Shown: in pieces, positions 26,040-33,191 of the stretch
How the letters are laid out: every line of letters begins with the position of its first letter
How positions within the stretch are numbered: position 1 is the first letter of the stretch
Assembly (NCBI GenBank): GCA_964426545.1
Contig: CAYRQP010000004.1
Span: 1 to 64,000, forward strand
Direction: 5' to 3'
Origin: CAYRQP01 sp964426545
Lineage (GTDB): Bacteria > Fermentibacterota > Fermentibacteria > Fermentibacterales > JCC-6
DNA: 64,000 nt
Made by a program: the position numbers and the translations under genes
Notes under the pieces: model-generated
The model's database searches: none
The model's input: the letters and a program-made list of their open reading frames with translations, nothing else
Told to the model about the DNA's origin: nothing

Positions 26040-26813
26040 ATTATACCGTCTGAATATGAGAAACTGAGCAATGTCCTGAAACAGAAAGAAAGACTTGCCG
26101 TGATGTTCTCCGGCGGCCTCGACAGCGAAGTTCTTGTACGCACTGCCTTGGACGTACTTGGCAGGGAAAATGTTCTTGTCATGTCAACAGTTTCTCCATT
26201 ACTTGCAGATTTCTGGAAAACACACATAAATGATGTAGGAAAAGAACTTGGAATCGATATCGAACTCATTCCGACTGCCCCGCTGGCTATAGAAGAACTC
26301 CGAAACAACAGTAAATCGAGATGTTATCACTGCAAGAATCTAATGTACTCGACAATAAGCAGAACAGCCCGGGCAGAAGGATATGACACAACGGCAGACG
26401 GCACGTTGAAAAGCGACATGTCGGAAGACAGGCCCGGATTGCGCGCGGCGAAAGAAGAAGGGATCTTCCATCCCTTTACAGAAGCCGGCATGAACAAGAA
26501 GGAAGTAACGGAATTAGGCAAATCCCTTGGAATAGATAATCCGTTTCCTTCAGATTCATGCCTTGCTACAAGAATAGACAGGAAACTGACGCTTACTCCT
26601 GAGCGGCTCCTGCTGATAGACAGATTGGAAGCACCACTCCGACCGTTTGCAAAGGGGCGGTTCCGTATGATGTTCGATGGAGTCAGTATCAATGCAGAAT
26701 ATGCCGGGATTGACAGGGATTTGATAAACAGCAAAAGAAAACTTCTCGTTGAAACAGCTGAACATCTTGGATATGAGATAACTTTCGAAGAAAAAGAGAT
26801 AGAGTCCTGCTGA
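26040..26813 (+). CDS. larE: LarE, ATP-dependent sacrificial sulfur transferase (non-standard start)
   Basis: The product has the PP-loop SGGLDSEVLVRTA near its N-terminus, RCYHCKNLMYSTI and PFPSDSCLATRID. These are the LarE features, with the Cys in the last motif at the place of the sacrificial sulfur donor of L. plantarum LarE. LarE thiolates P2CMN to P2TMN. An N-terminus at ATT 26040 or ATA 26043 gives about 257 residues, the usual family length. AAAGGA seven bases upstream and a promoter that puts the transcript start near 26013 support this. No ATG, GTG or TTG exists between the promoter and the PP-loop in this frame; the next downstream candidates lie inside the conserved domain. Adjacent larB and larC confirm the pathway. 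Confidence 0.88.
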   Translation: MIPSEYEKLSNVLKQKERLAVMFSGGLDSEVLVRTALDVLGRENVLVMSTVSPLLADFWKTHINDVGKELGIDIELIPTAPLAIEELRNNSKSRCYHCKNLMYSTISRTARAEGYDTTADGTLKSDMSEDRPGLRAAKEEGIFHPFTEAGMNKKEVTELGKSLGIDNPFPSDSCLATRIDRKLTLTPERLLLIDRLEAPLRPFAKGRFRMMFDGVSINAEYAGIDRDLINSKRKLLVETAEHLGYEITFEEKEIESC

Positions 26814-26824
26814 CCCCGGGTAGG

Positions 26825-27337
26825 TTACTGATTATCGACAGTAATTCCAATCTCACGCAGAGCTTCGATGAATAACTGCGGATTTTCCGGAGACACCAGG
26901 GTAGTTTTCCCGTCTGTGAACTTGAGAATAATACATTCACTTCTATTAGTGACTAGAGCACGGAACTTTCCTAATCTCTTGCTGTAGAACCACCCGGAAT
27001 AACTGAATGCCCCGCCGTTTCCCAGCGTTTTGATAGTTCCTTTCATTCCTTCAGAATCGAATCGAGCTGACTGCACACAGGAAAGGTCGACCCGGGTGTT
27101 CCAAAATAAGCGTCTGACAAGAAGCACATTCCCATTGATTGTATAACTCCTTATCGTAAAAAGCAGCGACACAATCAGCAATAAAGGGAAAAGCATAATG
27201 ATGTATTTGTGTCCGGTAAGTTCCAAACTACCGGAATCCCACCAGTCGTAAGCGGGAAGCCCAATCATTATAACAACCATTAATGCACTGATTGAACGAA
27301 GCAGCGTGTCCCATGGAGCTTTGAATACCTTATCCAT
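26825..27337 (-). CDS. membrane protein with bacterial PH-like domain
   Basis: The start is taken at ATG 27337 (MDKVFKAPWD) after GAAAGGGCCCGTT. The 170 residues contain two transmembrane helices (about 14-60) and then a beta-rich domain (YTINGNVLLVRRLFWNTRVDL, FRALVTNRSECIILKF, LVSPENPQLFIEALREI). The last motif, with SPENPxxFIxAL, is characteristic of bPH domains attached to membrane helices. Function is unknown. It converges on larE with 11 bases between the stops. Confidence 0.68.
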   Translation of the reverse strand: MDKVFKAPWDTLLRSISALMVVIMIGLPAYDWWDSGSLELTGHKYIIMLFPLLLIVSLLFTIRSYTINGNVLLVRRLFWNTRVDLSCVQSARFDSEGMKGTIKTLGNGGAFSYSGWFYSKRLGKFRALVTNRSECIILKFTDGKTTLVSPENPQLFIEALREIGITVDNQ

Positions 27338-27416
27338 AACGGGCCCTTTCAAAAAATCATGCACTTGCCAAAGCCGTAGTGATCTAACACTATTATAATA
27401 AAGGCAGAAAGGAGAA

Positions 27417-27720
27417 AAAAAGCCAACATTTGTATTGATGACCCGTCATGGGGAAGAGACCCTCAAAACTCCGATGGAAGAAAGAAAATGGGGAGGGAAT
27501 GGCTTGCAAAAGTCAAGGAGAGTTGCCCGGACATTCGATGGATTGCCATTATGCAATTCTGGGACCTTATGACTACATGGACATCTATGAAGCTCCGGAT
27601 GTAGAGACCGCACACAAGGTCTCTCTCATTTCAAGAGCAGAAGGTGCGCTTGAAGCGGATATCTGGCAGGCACTGCAGTATGAGAAATTTCTCGCACTAC
27701 TCAACAAGATTGAAGAGTGA
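27417..27720 (+). pseudogene. frameshifted GYD-domain protein
   Basis: Three frames together give one GYD-family protein. KPTFVLMTRHGEETLKTP and MEERKW lie in the frame of 27438. GREWLAKVKESCPDIRWI lies in the frame of 27488. HYAILGPYDYMDIYEAPDVE and the rest to 27720 lie in the frame of 27448. Each junction needs the same one-base loss, the first near AAAATGGGG at 27485-27493 and the second near 27535-27545. The first segment has no proper start codon, although AGAAAGGAG stands at 27406-27414. An intact homologue would be about 95 residues, a small cytoplasmic dimeric ferredoxin-like protein. Assembly error is possible, but two shifts and a missing start argue for decay. Confidence 0.6.
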
Positions 27721-27776
27721 TATAAATCAAGATGCTGTAAACAGGATTAAAAACATTGGATTCAAAGGAAAACTGC

Positions 27777-28226
27777 ATGACACAGATTATCATCATGAGG
27801 GGGCTCCCCGGTTCGGGAAAATCAACCTGGATCAGGGAGTTTCACCCTGATGCAAAGGTATGTTCGGCTGACAATTACTTCATCGGAGAAGACGGAATCT
27901 ACCGGTTCGACGGTTCTAAACTTGCAGAAGCACATGGAAAGTGCCTTCGAGACTATGTAGAACTCGTTACAAAAAGCGATAATCTGCCGGAGACAATAGC
28001 AGTTGACAACACAGGAACAAGAACCTGGGAAATCTCACCCTATTACACGCTTGCAGAAGCATATGGTTTTGATGTGAAGGTTGTCTACCTCAAGTGCGAA
28101 CCGAAATTTGCACACTCCAGAAATGTGCATGGGGTTTCCTGCGAACAGGTTGGGAAAATGAACCAGCGCCTTGTTCTCGAAGATCCGCCCAAACACTGGA
28201 ATATCGAGATAATCGAGGGCTACTAA
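27777..28226 (+). CDS. P-loop kinase of the AAA_33/N4BP2 type
   Basis: ATG 27777 (MTQIIIMRGLPGSGKSTWIR) follows AAAGGAAAACTGC and is preferred over ATG 27756. Walker A is GLPGSGKST, then VCSADNYFIGEDGIYRFDGSKLAEAHGKC, in which the SADxxF and FDxxxLxxAHxxC elements are typical of the polynucleotide-kinase-like domain of N4BP2 and related bacterial AAA_33 proteins. The second half holds AVDNTGTRTWEI and VVYLKCEPKFAHSRN. At 149 residues it is a minimal stand-alone kinase. The substrate may be a nucleic acid 5'-OH or a small molecule. It follows the decayed GYD gene by 56 bases. Confidence 0.78.
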   Translation: MTQIIIMRGLPGSGKSTWIREFHPDAKVCSADNYFIGEDGIYRFDGSKLAEAHGKCLRDYVELVTKSDNLPETIAVDNTGTRTWEISPYYTLAEAYGFDVKVVYLKCEPKFAHSRNVHGVSCEQVGKMNQRLVLEDPPKHWNIEIIEGY

Positions 28227-28504
28227 TTAAAGGGACAGTATACTTAATTATTGTTGACTGAAGCTCAAATACCGTACTTCACTTCTCCCACTTTTGATTG
28301 CGGCTGTGGAGTCAGGACAAAAGAGGAAGAAGTGAAGTACGGTACTAACTTTTTATTTTTCGAATATTGGCTGGCGAGCAGGGATACAGAAGGAGCCCCT
28401 GCAGCAAGTGTAATGTGAAGAGGATATCAAAGAAACAGGCTGGCGGAATAAGAGACGTACTATACTAACGATCACCAATAATTAAGTATACTGTCCCTTT
28501 AATT
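28224..28504. repeat. nested palindromic insertion next to tRNA-Gln (MITE-like)
   Basis: Outer arms of 30 bases at 28224-28253 and 28475-28504 are perfect reverse complements (core GGGACAGTATACTTAATT). Inside, 28270-28286 and 28328-28344 form a second perfect 17-base inverted repeat (TACCGTACTTCACTTCT) that shares its wording with the arms at 7189-7322. No transposase gene is present. The left arm overlaps the stop of the kinase gene by three bases and the right arm ends seven bases from the 3' end of tRNA-Gln. It looks like a non-autonomous element, perhaps moved in trans by a REP-type Y1 transposase. Confidence 0.72.
28367..28384 (-). repeat. 18-base copy of the tRNA-Gln 3' end
   Basis: TTGGCTGGCGAGCAGGGA at 28367-28384 is identical to 28511-28528, which includes the CCA end and the acceptor/T-stem 3' strand of tRNA-Gln. 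The copy lies within the palindromic element, 126 bases from the real one. This is the signature expected of an attachment-site-like or insertion-generated duplication. Confidence 0.65.
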
Positions 28505-28511
28505 ATTAGGT

Positions 28512-28585
28512 TGGCTGGCGAGCAGGGAGTTGAACCCCGATTGGCGGATCCAGAGACCGCAGTCCTACCTTTGGACGACTCGCCA
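28512..28585 (-). tRNA. tRNA-Gln (anticodon CTG)
   Basis: The minus strand folds as a cloverleaf with acceptor TGGCGAG/CTCGCCA, discriminator G and an encoded CCA. The D-stem is GTCC/GGAC, the anticodon loop CTCTGGA gives CTG, and the T-arm is CGGGG-TTCAACT-CCCTG. The first base pair starting with U is typical of tRNA-Gln. One U-U mismatch occurs at the base of the anticodon loop stem. A strong promoter lies directly upstream. Confidence 0.92.
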
Positions 28586-28596
28586 GCGGAACGGGA

Positions 28597-28625
28597 AGTA
28601 TAGAAAGTACTATATAGCTAGTCAA
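28597..28625 (-). promoter_or_regulatory. tRNA-Gln promoter
   Basis: On the minus strand TTGACT (28625-28620), 17 bases, TATACT (28602-28597). The expected transcript start is about five bases before the mature tRNA 5' end. Confidence 0.75.
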
Positions 28626-28633
28626 GCCGAAGA

Positions 28634-30175
28634 TTATTGCTTCAGCAGTATGACCTGTCTTGAAAGAACGTCAGCACCGTTAGTTCCGGTTATTCGGTAA
28701 ACACCGGCAGGAAGTGAAGTCAGATCCATCGAACAGGCATTTCCATCAAATGTCGATACAGGAACATCGACCACTCTTCCTGAAATATCATATAGTGTCA
28801 GTTCAAACGGATTTCCGGTGAAAGTGACGGTAACCACGCCCATTACCGGATTTGGTGCAATAGTGAATTCCACAGCAGGTGTTATTCCTTCTTCTATACC
28901 CTGGGGGACGTGGTTTGGAAAGAGGTCGCCCCATTCGATCCAGGTTGGTTCTTTCTCAAAGCAGACTTCATCTTCGGAAGTCGTGAACGCCAGACCCATC
29001 TTACGCTGCTCGGGTATAAAGATCATGGTCTGTATAGTTACACCATATCCGGCATCGGGCAAAAGCCCAACCGCGCCCATGAAATTCCACAATCTGTCAA
29101 GGGTTACATCAGGATTTGTCTCAAGGGAATCCAGTAATTTTGGATATCTCGAACAGGTGTCAGGATCGAGAAGAACCCTGTGGTGATTGGTAAGCGCCAT
29201 CCTGTCAGGTGCTATGGTCGGTTCATCAGATGCCCACCGGAAAGCCCATGTTCCGCCGCTGGGGGGAGCTCCATTGCATATCTCGATAATAACTGCGTTT
29301 TCATTAGCCGGTCCGAAACTCCGCGGCTGCATGCAGTAAAGGTCATAAGAGTTAAAAGGATTGTATTCAGTCGTGATACTCATGATATCATACATGTCAG
29401 TGGAACCGTCATTGTTATAATCATCGGAGAAAAGACCAACCGCCATCCCCATACAGATTGGAATAGATGTCGAGTCGAGTTGAACGGTTCCCTGATTATT
29501 ACCCATGTTAATCTCGCACGCGACACCAAGTTCATTCATTCCTGAAAGCAGTCCCATGAATCCCGGCATCGATACGCCGACCCAATCGTGTCCTTCATCA
29601 GGGTCATAGGTTATTATAAGATGCGCATTGTAGATAATATCAGAATAATCGAGATAATAATCGAAATTTCGTGACATTGCAGGCGAACCGTTCAATTCAG
29701 GATCTCCTTCTGTAGCCGCTCCCCATGCACCCGCCGATGAGCATCCCCAGGGAGTATCTGTTTCCACAAGTCCTGCAAGATCGGGGGTAGCAGTGCACGC
29801 ACAGAAATCAAGCCAGTCCATGTCACGCTGCAGAGAATCGCTCCATAAACCAATCGTATCCGCCATACCGGCAACCATTCCATGGGCATAATCCATGAAC
29901 TCCTGTGGGTAATAGAAATAGTTTTCCATAATGGTTCTAGCTATCTGATAATTGTACGGACCGCCGGCTGCTTCGAGAAGATAGCCTTCGAGAATTTCCT
30001 TTATGTCAGGTCCCAATAGATAAGCATGAGCATAGCCTATTTCTTCCCATGTACCCCACAGATTAAGCAGTCTCACGCCGGCAATCTCATCGAGAGAACC
30101 GTTTACCTCAGTAGATTTAGCCTTTGGAGAGAATACCGCGGTAGTAACTAAAATCATAATTAACAGATACTTCAT
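28634..30175 (-). CDS. secreted C45-type Ntn-hydrolase / acyltransferase-like protein with sorting domain
   Basis: The 513 residues start behind GAGAGGAAAAT with a signal peptide (MKYLLIMILVTTAVFSPKA). DTPWGCSSAGAWG near residue 143 supplies a Cys at the new N-terminus expected of peptidase C45/acyl-CoA:6-APA acyltransferase enzymes. SRNFDYYLDYSD, VSMPGFMGLLSGMNELGVAC and MALTNHHRVL follow in the family's order. The C-terminal 75 residues (IAPNPVMGVVTVTFTG, LYDISGRVVDVP, LPAGVYRITG) form a Por-type sorting domain. It is probably an exported amidase or phospholipase-B-like enzyme that self-cleaves before Cys. The substrate is unknown; it is not linked to other genes. Confidence 0.8.
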   Translation of the reverse strand: MKYLLIMILVTTAVFSPKAKSTEVNGSLDEIAGVRLLNLWGTWEEIGYAHAYLLGPDIKEILEGYLLEAAGGPYNYQIARTIMENYFYYPQEFMDYAHGMVAGMADTIGLWSDSLQRDMDWLDFCACTATPDLAGLVETDTPWGCSSAGAWGAATEGDPELNGSPAMSRNFDYYLDYSDIIYNAHLIITYDPDEGHDWVGVSMPGFMGLLSGMNELGVACEINMGNNQGTVQLDSTSIPICMGMAVGLFSDDYNNDGSTDMYDIMSITTEYNPFNSYDLYCMQPRSFGPANENAVIIEICNGAPPSGGTWAFRWASDEPTIAPDRMALTNHHRVLLDPDTCSRYPKLLDSLETNPDVTLDRLWNFMGAVGLLPDAGYGVTIQTMIFIPEQRKMGLAFTTSEDEVCFEKEPTWIEWGDLFPNHVPQGIEEGITPAVEFTIAPNPVMGVVTVTFTGNPFELTLYDISGRVVDVPVSTFDGNACSMDLTSLPAGVYRITGTNGADVLSRQVILLKQ

Positions 30176-30278
30176 ATTTTCCTCTCTTTTTTACGAAATA
30201 CTTATACATACACAACATTATAATATTCAAAAGAACACTGTTGATAACAAGAAGCCCGCTAACCGTTGGGTTTTCAGT

Positions 30279-31265
30279 TTAGGGCAAAGGTGTGATATGA
30301 TAGATAGCATCCATAAAATATACATGTACAGTTGAATCTGATGTAACCACTATAGTATCTATCCATGTATCCGAAGGCTGCTGAGCATGTATGAAAGAGA
30401 TTTCAACCAGATATTCTCCAATTCCAATTTCCAGCGAATCTTTTTCAAACGGATTCATGGTGATAACAAATTCATCACTGAATAAGTTCCCTTCCGGCTT
30501 TATGAGTGCATTCCATGGGCCGTCTGTAACGTCAGGCACCGGAATGAGTTCAACCCATCCGGTCGAAGTATAATTGGCAGTCACATCAGCCTTATCGCTT
30601 CCGGATGATGCCAGACAAAGGTGTTCAAAAGAAGGAGTTGATTCTCCCGGCAGTGGATACCACCCGTCTTCAGTCCATACTTCATACCAGGAACTGACAA
30701 AGGGAGATTCGCTGAAATATCCAAGAATCCTTCTTGCAGGTATCCCGACCGAGCGAAGACTTGCTCCGAGAAGTATTAATAACTCATCTTCTGTTCCATA
30801 CCCGGAGTAAAGAACCGACCATGGATCCCGGAGAGTAGTTCTGTCTGCTCGTACTTCCAGGCAATTGTCAATCCAGCCGGAAATGAACTCACCTGCTTCT
30901 TCGGGAGTGGTAATGTCTTCGAGTCTCCTGCTCCAGAATGGGTCGAGGTATGCCCGCCATGGAGCAAGCGGTTCATCTGCCAATCTGCAGAATAGTAGGT
31001 TTTCCAAAAAGATGCTATCAGGTATGGAATCATACCATAGAGTTCTCACTTCATCGGCTCCGTATATGTGATCTGAGAGGATTTCTTCTGTAATAGTAAG
31101 AGCATCCTCGCAGGGCAGGTTGGTAAAAAGGTATTCTGTCGTTTCTCCGATAACTCCCTGTTTATCAAGCATAATGCGCCACAGTTCTGAGTTATCGGGA
31201 AGTTCATCCAAATCATAACCGGATGAAACAGAAATCAGCAAAGCCATACTCACAAAAAGTAACAA
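30279..31265 (-). CDS. exported transglutaminase-like protein lacking the catalytic Cys and His
   Basis: This 328-residue protein has a short signal (LLLFVSMALLISVSSG) and an alpha/beta domain matching transglutaminase-like proteins. WSVLYSGYGTEDELLILLGA followed by SLRSVGIPARRILGY aligns with the usual G-x-C-x-x-x-x-L...GIPAR block, and SSWYEVWTEDGWYPLPGES aligns with HAWxEVxxxGxWxxxDP. The Cys is replaced (GT) and the His position is Ser/Trp, so proteolytic or crosslinking chemistry is unlikely. A beta domain follows. The start is uncertain: TTG 31265 fits the frame, while an ATGAAGAAAATG just upstream at 31290 lies in another frame. No partner is evident. Confidence 0.68.
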   Translation of the reverse strand: MLLFVSMALLISVSSGYDLDELPDNSELWRIMLDKQGVIGETTEYLFTNLPCEDALTITEEILSDHIYGADEVRTLWYDSIPDSIFLENLLFCRLADEPLAPWRAYLDPFWSRRLEDITTPEEAGEFISGWIDNCLEVRADRTTLRDPWSVLYSGYGTEDELLILLGASLRSVGIPARRILGYFSESPFVSSWYEVWTEDGWYPLPGESTPSFEHLCLASSGSDKADVTANYTSTGWVELIPVPDVTDGPWNALIKPEGNLFSDEFVITMNPFEKDSLEIGIGEYLVEISFIHAQQPSDTWIDTIVVTSDSTVHVYFMDAIYHITPLP

Positions 31266-31345
31266 GAATGCACCCCATCATTTTCTTCATATATTGTACA
31301 GATAGCAATAACATTATATAACAAAAATACTCATTTGGAGAAATT

Positions 31346-31705
31346 ATGAAAAATCTATTGATATCCTGGTTCATTGCAGGAGTAATCTTGTGGGTTACAT
31401 CAGAAATTCTCGGCCCTGCCGTAATGGAATTCAATGGTATATGGCCGATTATTTGGACAGCCGTCGTGGTGGGGGTATTGAACGCACTCCTGGCACCACT
31501 TCTGAATCTGCTTACCTGTTCATTTTACGTGCTTACCCTCGGTCTTTCGCGCTTTCTCGTGAATGGAGTGGTACTGCTCATATCATCGAACTGGGTGAAC
31601 GGATTCGAGATAAAGGGTTTCTGGTGGGCTGTTCTTGCCGCAATAATCATCGCAATACTCACAAGCCTTCTCGACGGTGTGACCGGAAGAAAACAGGAAG
31701 AATAA
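31346..31705 (+). CDS. phage-holin-4/YvlD-like membrane protein
   Basis: The 119 residues form four hydrophobic helices. The sequence NALLAPLLNLLTCSFYVLTLGLSRFLVNG is diagnostic of the Phage_holin_4_2 (PF04020)/YvlD family, which is chromosomal and not a phage holin in practice. It starts behind TTTGGAGAAATT. The family is a small inner-membrane protein of unknown function. It lies alone, converging on the CofE-like gene with five bases between. Confidence 0.88.
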   Translation: MKNLLISWFIAGVILWVTSEILGPAVMEFNGIWPIIWTAVVVGVLNALLAPLLNLLTCSFYVLTLGLSRFLVNGVVLLISSNWVNGFEIKGFWWAVLAAIIIAILTSLLDGVTGRKQEE

Positions 31706-31710
31706 CCAGA

Positions 31711-32397
31711 TTAGACTTTTCTGATGATTCCTACGGGGGTACTTGCAGTTCCCTGTCCAAGCGGGTTATCGCTTAGAATATCAACAAGCAGTTCCTTATC
31801 CAGATCTGCAGGATATATGCCCAGGATGTTCCCCCCAAGGTCATTGATATCCACAACAGCAGTTCTGCAGTTGAATCTCTCTGCAAGGTCACTGCAAACG
31901 GCATCCGGATTCAGCGGAGCAAGACTGACTGCATTGTTAAAAGGGGGAATGGTGCCGTTGGTCGGACCGTCTATCGATCTTGCCTTGTGTCCGGCTATTC
32001 GGTAGAAATCGCCTTTTCTGCCGACAATCCTGCCGAGCGCACTCACAAAGGCAGCAAACAGAATTCTGATGGAACCGCACTCCCGAAGAGCGCATTCCAT
32101 GGTTTCCGGCATCCCAAGCCCTATTCCTGAGGGTGTTCTGGTCACAAATCTGCTGAGTAACTTAGCAAGGGGCCTAACAGTGAGTTCAGGGTCATCAAGA
32201 AGAAAATAACGTCCCTGGCTGGCGCCCACAGCCTTCTCGCTTACGAAAAGAATGTCATCACTATCGAGATCTTCCCCGGCATTGGCGAGCCCTTCCGCGA
32301 TAGCTTCTTCGAGGTCATCGCCTTTTAAAATCAGCCGTGTCTTGATGGGTATTCTCTGATATTCCGATCCACGGATTTCAATTATATTTTCGGTCAT
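31711..32397 (-). CDS. F420-0:gamma-glutamyl ligase-like protein (CofE family)
   Basis: ATG 32397 follows AAGGAGGAATGCAAAC, a strong site; a longer frame upstream is discarded. The 228 residues contain YQRIPIKTRLILKGDDL, ILFVSEKAVGASQGR, GRIVGRKGDFYRIAGHKARS and AVVDINDLGGNILG. These are the order and spacing of the CofE/F420-ligase fold (PF01996), including the metal-binding DINDLGG block. In methanogens CofE adds glutamates to coenzyme F420. Related proteins in bacteria without F420 are uncharacterised, and no other F420 biosynthesis gene is seen here. It is divergent from a creatininase-family gene. Confidence 0.78.
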   Translation of the reverse strand: MTENIIEIRGSEYQRIPIKTRLILKGDDLEEAIAEGLANAGEDLDSDDILFVSEKAVGASQGRYFLLDDPELTVRPLAKLLSRFVTRTPSGIGLGMPETMECALRECGSIRILFAAFVSALGRIVGRKGDFYRIAGHKARSIDGPTNGTIPPFNNAVSLAPLNPDAVCSDLAERFNCRTAVVDINDLGGNILGIYPADLDKELLVDILSDNPLGQGTASTPVGIIRKV

Positions 32398-32459
32398 GTT
32401 TGCATTCCTCCTTATCGGAATTATGCTTGAGTATATAACAAAAACAATGGGAGGGTAAG

Positions 32460-33191
32460 ATGATACTTGCAGGAACTCTAACAAAAGACATAGAGGAGTA
32501 TCTCGAACACAGAAACACGGTTCTTATTCCAATGGGTTCTATCGAGCAGCATGGAGATGCAGCACCGCTGGGTTGCGACACAATTATTCCGGTAAGGCTG
32601 TGTGCATCAGCGGGGATGAAAACCGGTACCCCTTATACACCGGCAATCACATTCGGCTCATCCGACCATCACATGGGATTCGCCGGGACTATCTCTCTTC
32701 GTACATCCACACTCGCAGACATGATAGAGGACATAGCTGTGTCTCTATATTCCCATGGATTCAGAAAAATTCTGTTCATAAACGGTCACGGCGGAAATAG
32801 GGGACCCGCTTTATGCGGAGTAAAAGAAGCTCTGTTGACCTGTACGGATGCGGACATCAGATACCTGCCGTATTGGGATCTGCCGGGGGCAGGAAATGCT
32901 GAACACAGATTGTTCGGAGATGATAACGGAGCACATGTAACTGCATCGGAAGTATCGCTTGTCTGGCATCTACTCGGCAATGAACTTCCTGACTTCGAGA
33001 GAATGAAATACCCTGCACCCCCGGGCACAGGGAAGAATCTCTCCGCGGAACAGTGGAAAGAACAATATCCGGATGGCGGAGCGGGCAGCGACCTTTCTCA
33101 AGTTTCACTGGAAAAAGGTGAAGAGTATTTCGAATATCTGGTCGATTCCCTTTCGGAACTAATAACAAATATGGAGAAGAATGACGACTGA
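32460..33191 (+). CDS. creatininase-family amidohydrolase
   Basis: The 243 residues carry IPMGSIEQHGDAAPLGCDT, then SSDHHMGFAGTISL, FINGHGGNRG and DNGAHVTASEVSLVWHL. These are the metal-ligand blocks (Glu, His, Asp, His, Glu) of the creatininase family (PF02633), which also includes ArfB formamide hydrolases and MftE of mycofactocin maturation. It probably hydrolyses a cyclic or linear amide in the cytoplasm. It starts behind GGGAGGGTAAG. The last 11 bases overlap the ABC ATPase gene, so it belongs to that operon although a functional link is not obvious. Confidence 0.88.
   Translation: MILAGTLTKDIEEYLEHRNTVLIPMGSIEQHGDAAPLGCDTIIPVRLCASAGMKTGTPYTPAITFGSSDHHMGFAGTISLRTSTLADMIEDIAVSLYSHGFRKILFINGHGGNRGPALCGVKEALLTCTDADIRYLPYWDLPGAGNAEHRLFGDDNGAHVTASEVSLVWHLLGNELPDFERMKYPAPPGTGKNLSAEQWKEQYPDGGAGSDLSQVSLEKGEEYFEYLVDSLSELITNMEKNDD

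Noticed and set aside
30252..30273. Weak hairpin AAGCCC...GGGTTT after the transglutaminase-like gene
   Set aside because: On the minus-strand RNA it has an A-C mismatch and no T-tract, so it is not called as a terminator.
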